Notes under the pieces: generated by a model
Told to the model about the DNA's origin: nothing
What the model saw: the letters and a program-made list of their open reading frames with translations, nothing else
Databases searched by the model: none
Shown here: positions 49,501 to 51,334 of the stretch, piece by piece
How the letters are laid out: every line of letters begins with the position of its first letter
Position numbering within the stretch: position 1 is the stretch's first letter
NCBI GenBank assembly: GCA_017464085.1
Contig: JAFUEE010000020.1
Location: 1 to 51,334 of the forward strand
From: Pseudomonadota bacterium
GTDB taxonomy: Bacteria > Myxococcota_A > Bradymonadia > UBA4248
Direction: 5' to 3'
Length of the DNA stretch: 51,334 bases
Translations under genes and position numbers: made by a program

Positions 49501-49531
49501 AAAAAAAAGCCCCCGTTGTCCGGGGGCTTTT
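49501..49531 (-). terminator. Terminator of the transporter-like gene
   Basis: GCCCCCG and CGGGGGC form the stem; on the - strand it is followed by eight Ts. It lies 30 bases after the stop at 49561, and the plus side also has T4, so it may work weakly in both directions. Confidence 0.87.
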
Positions 49532-49560
49532 GGATCGATCTTAAATTATCTTAGGATCAA

Positions 49561-51054
49561 TTATTTTTCTTCGGCTTTTTCTTCAGCTTTGGGCTCTTCG
49601 GATTTTTCTTCGGCTTTGGGCTCTTCGGCTTTTTCTTCGGCTTTGGGCTCTTCGGCTTTAGCTTCGTCCTTGGGGGCTTCGGCTTTAGCTTCGTCCTTGG
49701 GGTCTTCAGCTTTGGGCTCTTCAGCTTTTTCTTCGGCCTTTGTGTCCGTGTTGGCTGCTGCTTTCTTCTGTTTTTCAAGCGTGGCAAACATCTTGGGCAG
49801 AGCTAGGAAGAGGAGCGCGCCGACGACCATGGCTGCGCTGATCCATGTGAACGCATCGGGCATGAGGCTCTTACCAGAGAGATCAGCTTCATATACAATT
49901 GCAACAAATAGCGAGGCAATGACGCCAGCGAGAATGGATGAGCAACGGTTGACAGCGACGGCAAATGCATTTTCGGACTTGTCGAGCAGGATGAGGCTGC
50001 CGAACACGCCGTTGAACTGCGAGAAGAGGCCTGCAGCAAACGCGAGCGCAAGTATGCTTCCCGGACGTGACCAGAAAGAAGTGAAGCCATTGTGAATTCC
50101 TGTAACAAAGCGGCCAAGGTCACTTGCAGGGTCGAACTGTGCATAGAACAACGAAACGATGAAGAGAATGAGAAGGATGGAGGGGGTGCCGACCATCTGC
50201 TCTTCGACGAAGAATTTCTTGGTGTCATCTGCGTTGTCGCTCTTCGCGAGTTTGGACATAAAGGTAAGACGGAAGAAGTAAGCCGAGAGATAGACGATAA
50301 GGTCGATTGCAAGAATGGTGTTCATAAATGGCTGAGCACCCCAAACTTTCAAATGGAACGCATAGGGGCCAAAATTGGAGACGATGAGCGCCAACAGCGA
50401 CAGACCAAGAGCCGCCCACGAGAACCAACGTACATGGCGTTTGAATATGGTGTCGACAATCGGTGACATGACAAGCATACCACCTCGCATTAAGAGCATC
50501 GCAAAGACGATTGACACGCCATCAATCGTATATGCCAATGTCGTCGTGGCAACGACAAAACCAGTGCAAATACCAGAGAAGAGCGTCCAAATTCTCGGAC
50601 GGGGAAGCGTATGGCCTGCAACTTTGAACTTTGTCTGTGTTGCGTATTTCCACCATCTCATGGATGTGATGAAAACGAGCATCATGAGGATGGAAGCCAT
50701 GATGGTTGGTGGAAGCCATTCAGCACCCGGAACTGTAACATCCAGAATACGCTGCAGTGATTCAGGCTTGCAGGCATCAACAAGCGGCGTGCACTGATCA
50801 AGCTTTTGCTGTGCACTGGCACAGGCATCGGCAACACCATTGTTTGCATTCAGACAAGACTGGAGCGCGGAATCTAGTTTTGGCAAATCCCTTTTGCATA
50901 GACAAGACGCAATCTGATCCTGTGGCAAATCTTTAGCCAGAAGTCCGCTAGAAGTGATCTTGGTAAAGATCGAATAGGGAATGTAAACTGCAAAATACCC
51001 AAAGGCAAACCACCAGACACTGACTTGCTTTTTGGGCTTAGTTAAATCTGCCAT
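49561..51054 (-). CDS. Polytopic membrane transporter-like protein with acidic repeat tail
   Basis: A 497-residue membrane protein with about ten hydrophobic segments. After the first helix a loop of about 80 residues holds six Cys (CLCKRDL, LQSC, DACAS, DQC, DAC), likely extracytoplasmic disulfides. The region TIDGVSIVFAMLLMRGGMLVMSPIVD followed by SWAALGLSLLALIVSNFG resembles the DMT (EamA-like) transporter pattern, but this is only suggestive. The last 70 residues are an Ala/Glu/Lys/Pro tail built from EEPKAEEKA and DPKDEAKAE repeats. Substrate unknown. An in-frame start other than ATG 51054 is not needed. Confidence 0.65.
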   Translation of the reverse strand: MADLTKPKKQVSVWWFAFGYFAVYIPYSIFTKITSSGLLAKDLPQDQIASCLCKRDLPKLDSALQSCLNANNGVADACASAQQKLDQCTPLVDACKPESLQRILDVTVPGAEWLPPTIMASILMMLVFITSMRWWKYATQTKFKVAGHTLPRPRIWTLFSGICTGFVVATTTLAYTIDGVSIVFAMLLMRGGMLVMSPIVDTIFKRHVRWFSWAALGLSLLALIVSNFGPYAFHLKVWGAQPFMNTILAIDLIVYLSAYFFRLTFMSKLAKSDNADDTKKFFVEEQMVGTPSILLILFIVSLFYAQFDPASDLGRFVTGIHNGFTSFWSRPGSILALAFAAGLFSQFNGVFGSLILLDKSENAFAVAVNRCSSILAGVIASLFVAIVYEADLSGKSLMPDAFTWISAAMVVGALLFLALPKMFATLEKQKKAAANTDTKAEEKAEEPKAEDPKDEAKAEAPKDEAKAEEPKAEEKAEEPKAEEKSEEPKAEEKAEEK

Positions 51055-51334
51055 CGTTAATCTTCTCCGGAAAAGCAGTAAAATGAAAAGACGCTTTGCT
51101 TGAGCAAAGCGCCTGACTTACGTATTTATGTTTATAACCCTTAGGGGGTTATGTCATGTAAAAAATGCGCGCAAATCCTTGAAATGTGCGCATTTGCTGT
51201 GCTTGAATGTCGTCTATTGTGCGCGGATGTAAGTGTATTGCTTTAAAATGAATGGATTAAAACTATGCGGCAAGTCGTCTGATCGCGATGTGGATGATTC
51301 GTCGAGGGGGTAGCGGCTATCTGCCGGCAACGGG
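51055..51334. other. Gene-free right edge with three hairpins and a BHE half-copy
   Basis: Hairpins: CGCTTTGCT/AGCAAAGCG (about 51092-51112), which on the - strand is followed by TCTTTTCATTTT and lies in the probable leader of the transporter-like gene; ATAACCC/GGGTTAT (about 51132-51152); AAATGCGC/GCGCATTT with a long loop (about 51158-51196). The last 20 bases (CGGCTATCTGCC... GGG) look like the left half of a BHE element in CTAT orientation cut by the window edge. Confidence 0.45.

Larger units (their letters stand above)
49126..49560. other. Gene-free region rich in repeats
   Basis: 435 bases between the DUF4234 pair and the transporter-like gene. It contains a strong leftward promoter in a duplicated 27-bp sequence, a GC-rich block of short repeats and palindromes (49291-49437) and a leftward terminator. 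No gene is supported. Confidence 0.5.

Overview
The window looks like chromosomal DNA of a Myxococcota-like (former Deltaproteobacteria) bacterium. Support comes from thirteen Myxococcus-type Cys-rich repeats in one large lipoprotein, many outer-membrane or surface lipoproteins, a eukaryote-like Ser/Thr kinase, OmpA proteins with thrombospondin-3 repeats, and the ftsH-folP-cdaA-ybbR order. DUF3990/DUF3791-type genes and an AAA/PD-(D/E)XK protein of the DUF1703 type are common in gut bacteria, so an animal-associated lineage is possible. Taxonomy is inferred from gene content only.

Layout. 1-1231: a leftward accessory operon (ADP-ribosyltransferase-like DUF3990 protein, an 81-residue protein, a DUF3791-like protein, then a truncated DUF1016/YhcG nuclease). 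1589-6878: corA, a HAD phosphatase, a zinc-ribbon protein and an AAA/PD-(D/E)XK protein; the last two look AT-richer. 7081-16645, leftward: GAF protein, GNAT acetyltransferase, lytic transglycosylase, giant Cys-rich lipoprotein, FxsA. 17169-27457, rightward: rpmB, an L,D-transpeptidase, a His/Cys-repeat protein, then ftsH-folP-cdaA-cdaR and a secreted HEAT-repeat protein. 27533-31704, leftward: MazG-like hydrolase, two methyltransferases, Ser/Thr kinase. 32312-41739: OmpA protein, Cys-rich lipoprotein, TPR lipoprotein, coiled-coil membrane protein with a glycosyltransferase, tsaE, and a surface lipoprotein with an EEP nuclease domain. 42135-45300, leftward: tRNA-Gly(CCC) and a tetR-cbiO-cbiQ-cbiM(N) Co/Ni uptake operon. 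45636-51054: small membrane protein, OmpA/TSP3 porin, two tandem DUF4234 proteins and a membrane transporter-like protein.

Themes. Much of the coding capacity serves the envelope: peptidoglycan cutting and cross-linking, OmpA anchoring, c-di-AMP synthesis, membrane proteolysis, surface lipoproteins and metal uptake.

The most striking non-coding signal is a dispersed family of about 29 intergenic hairpins in 13 clusters. Each has a GC-rich stem whose sequence differs from copy to copy, while the two arms stay complementary. Nearly all keep one extrahelical G (C on the other strand) directly beside a TAT/ATA block. Members within a cluster always point the same way. Two of them are followed by T-runs and probably double as terminators, and one forms a 34-bp tandem array in the leader of cbiM. 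I do not recognise this family; I call it BHE (bulged hairpin element) below.
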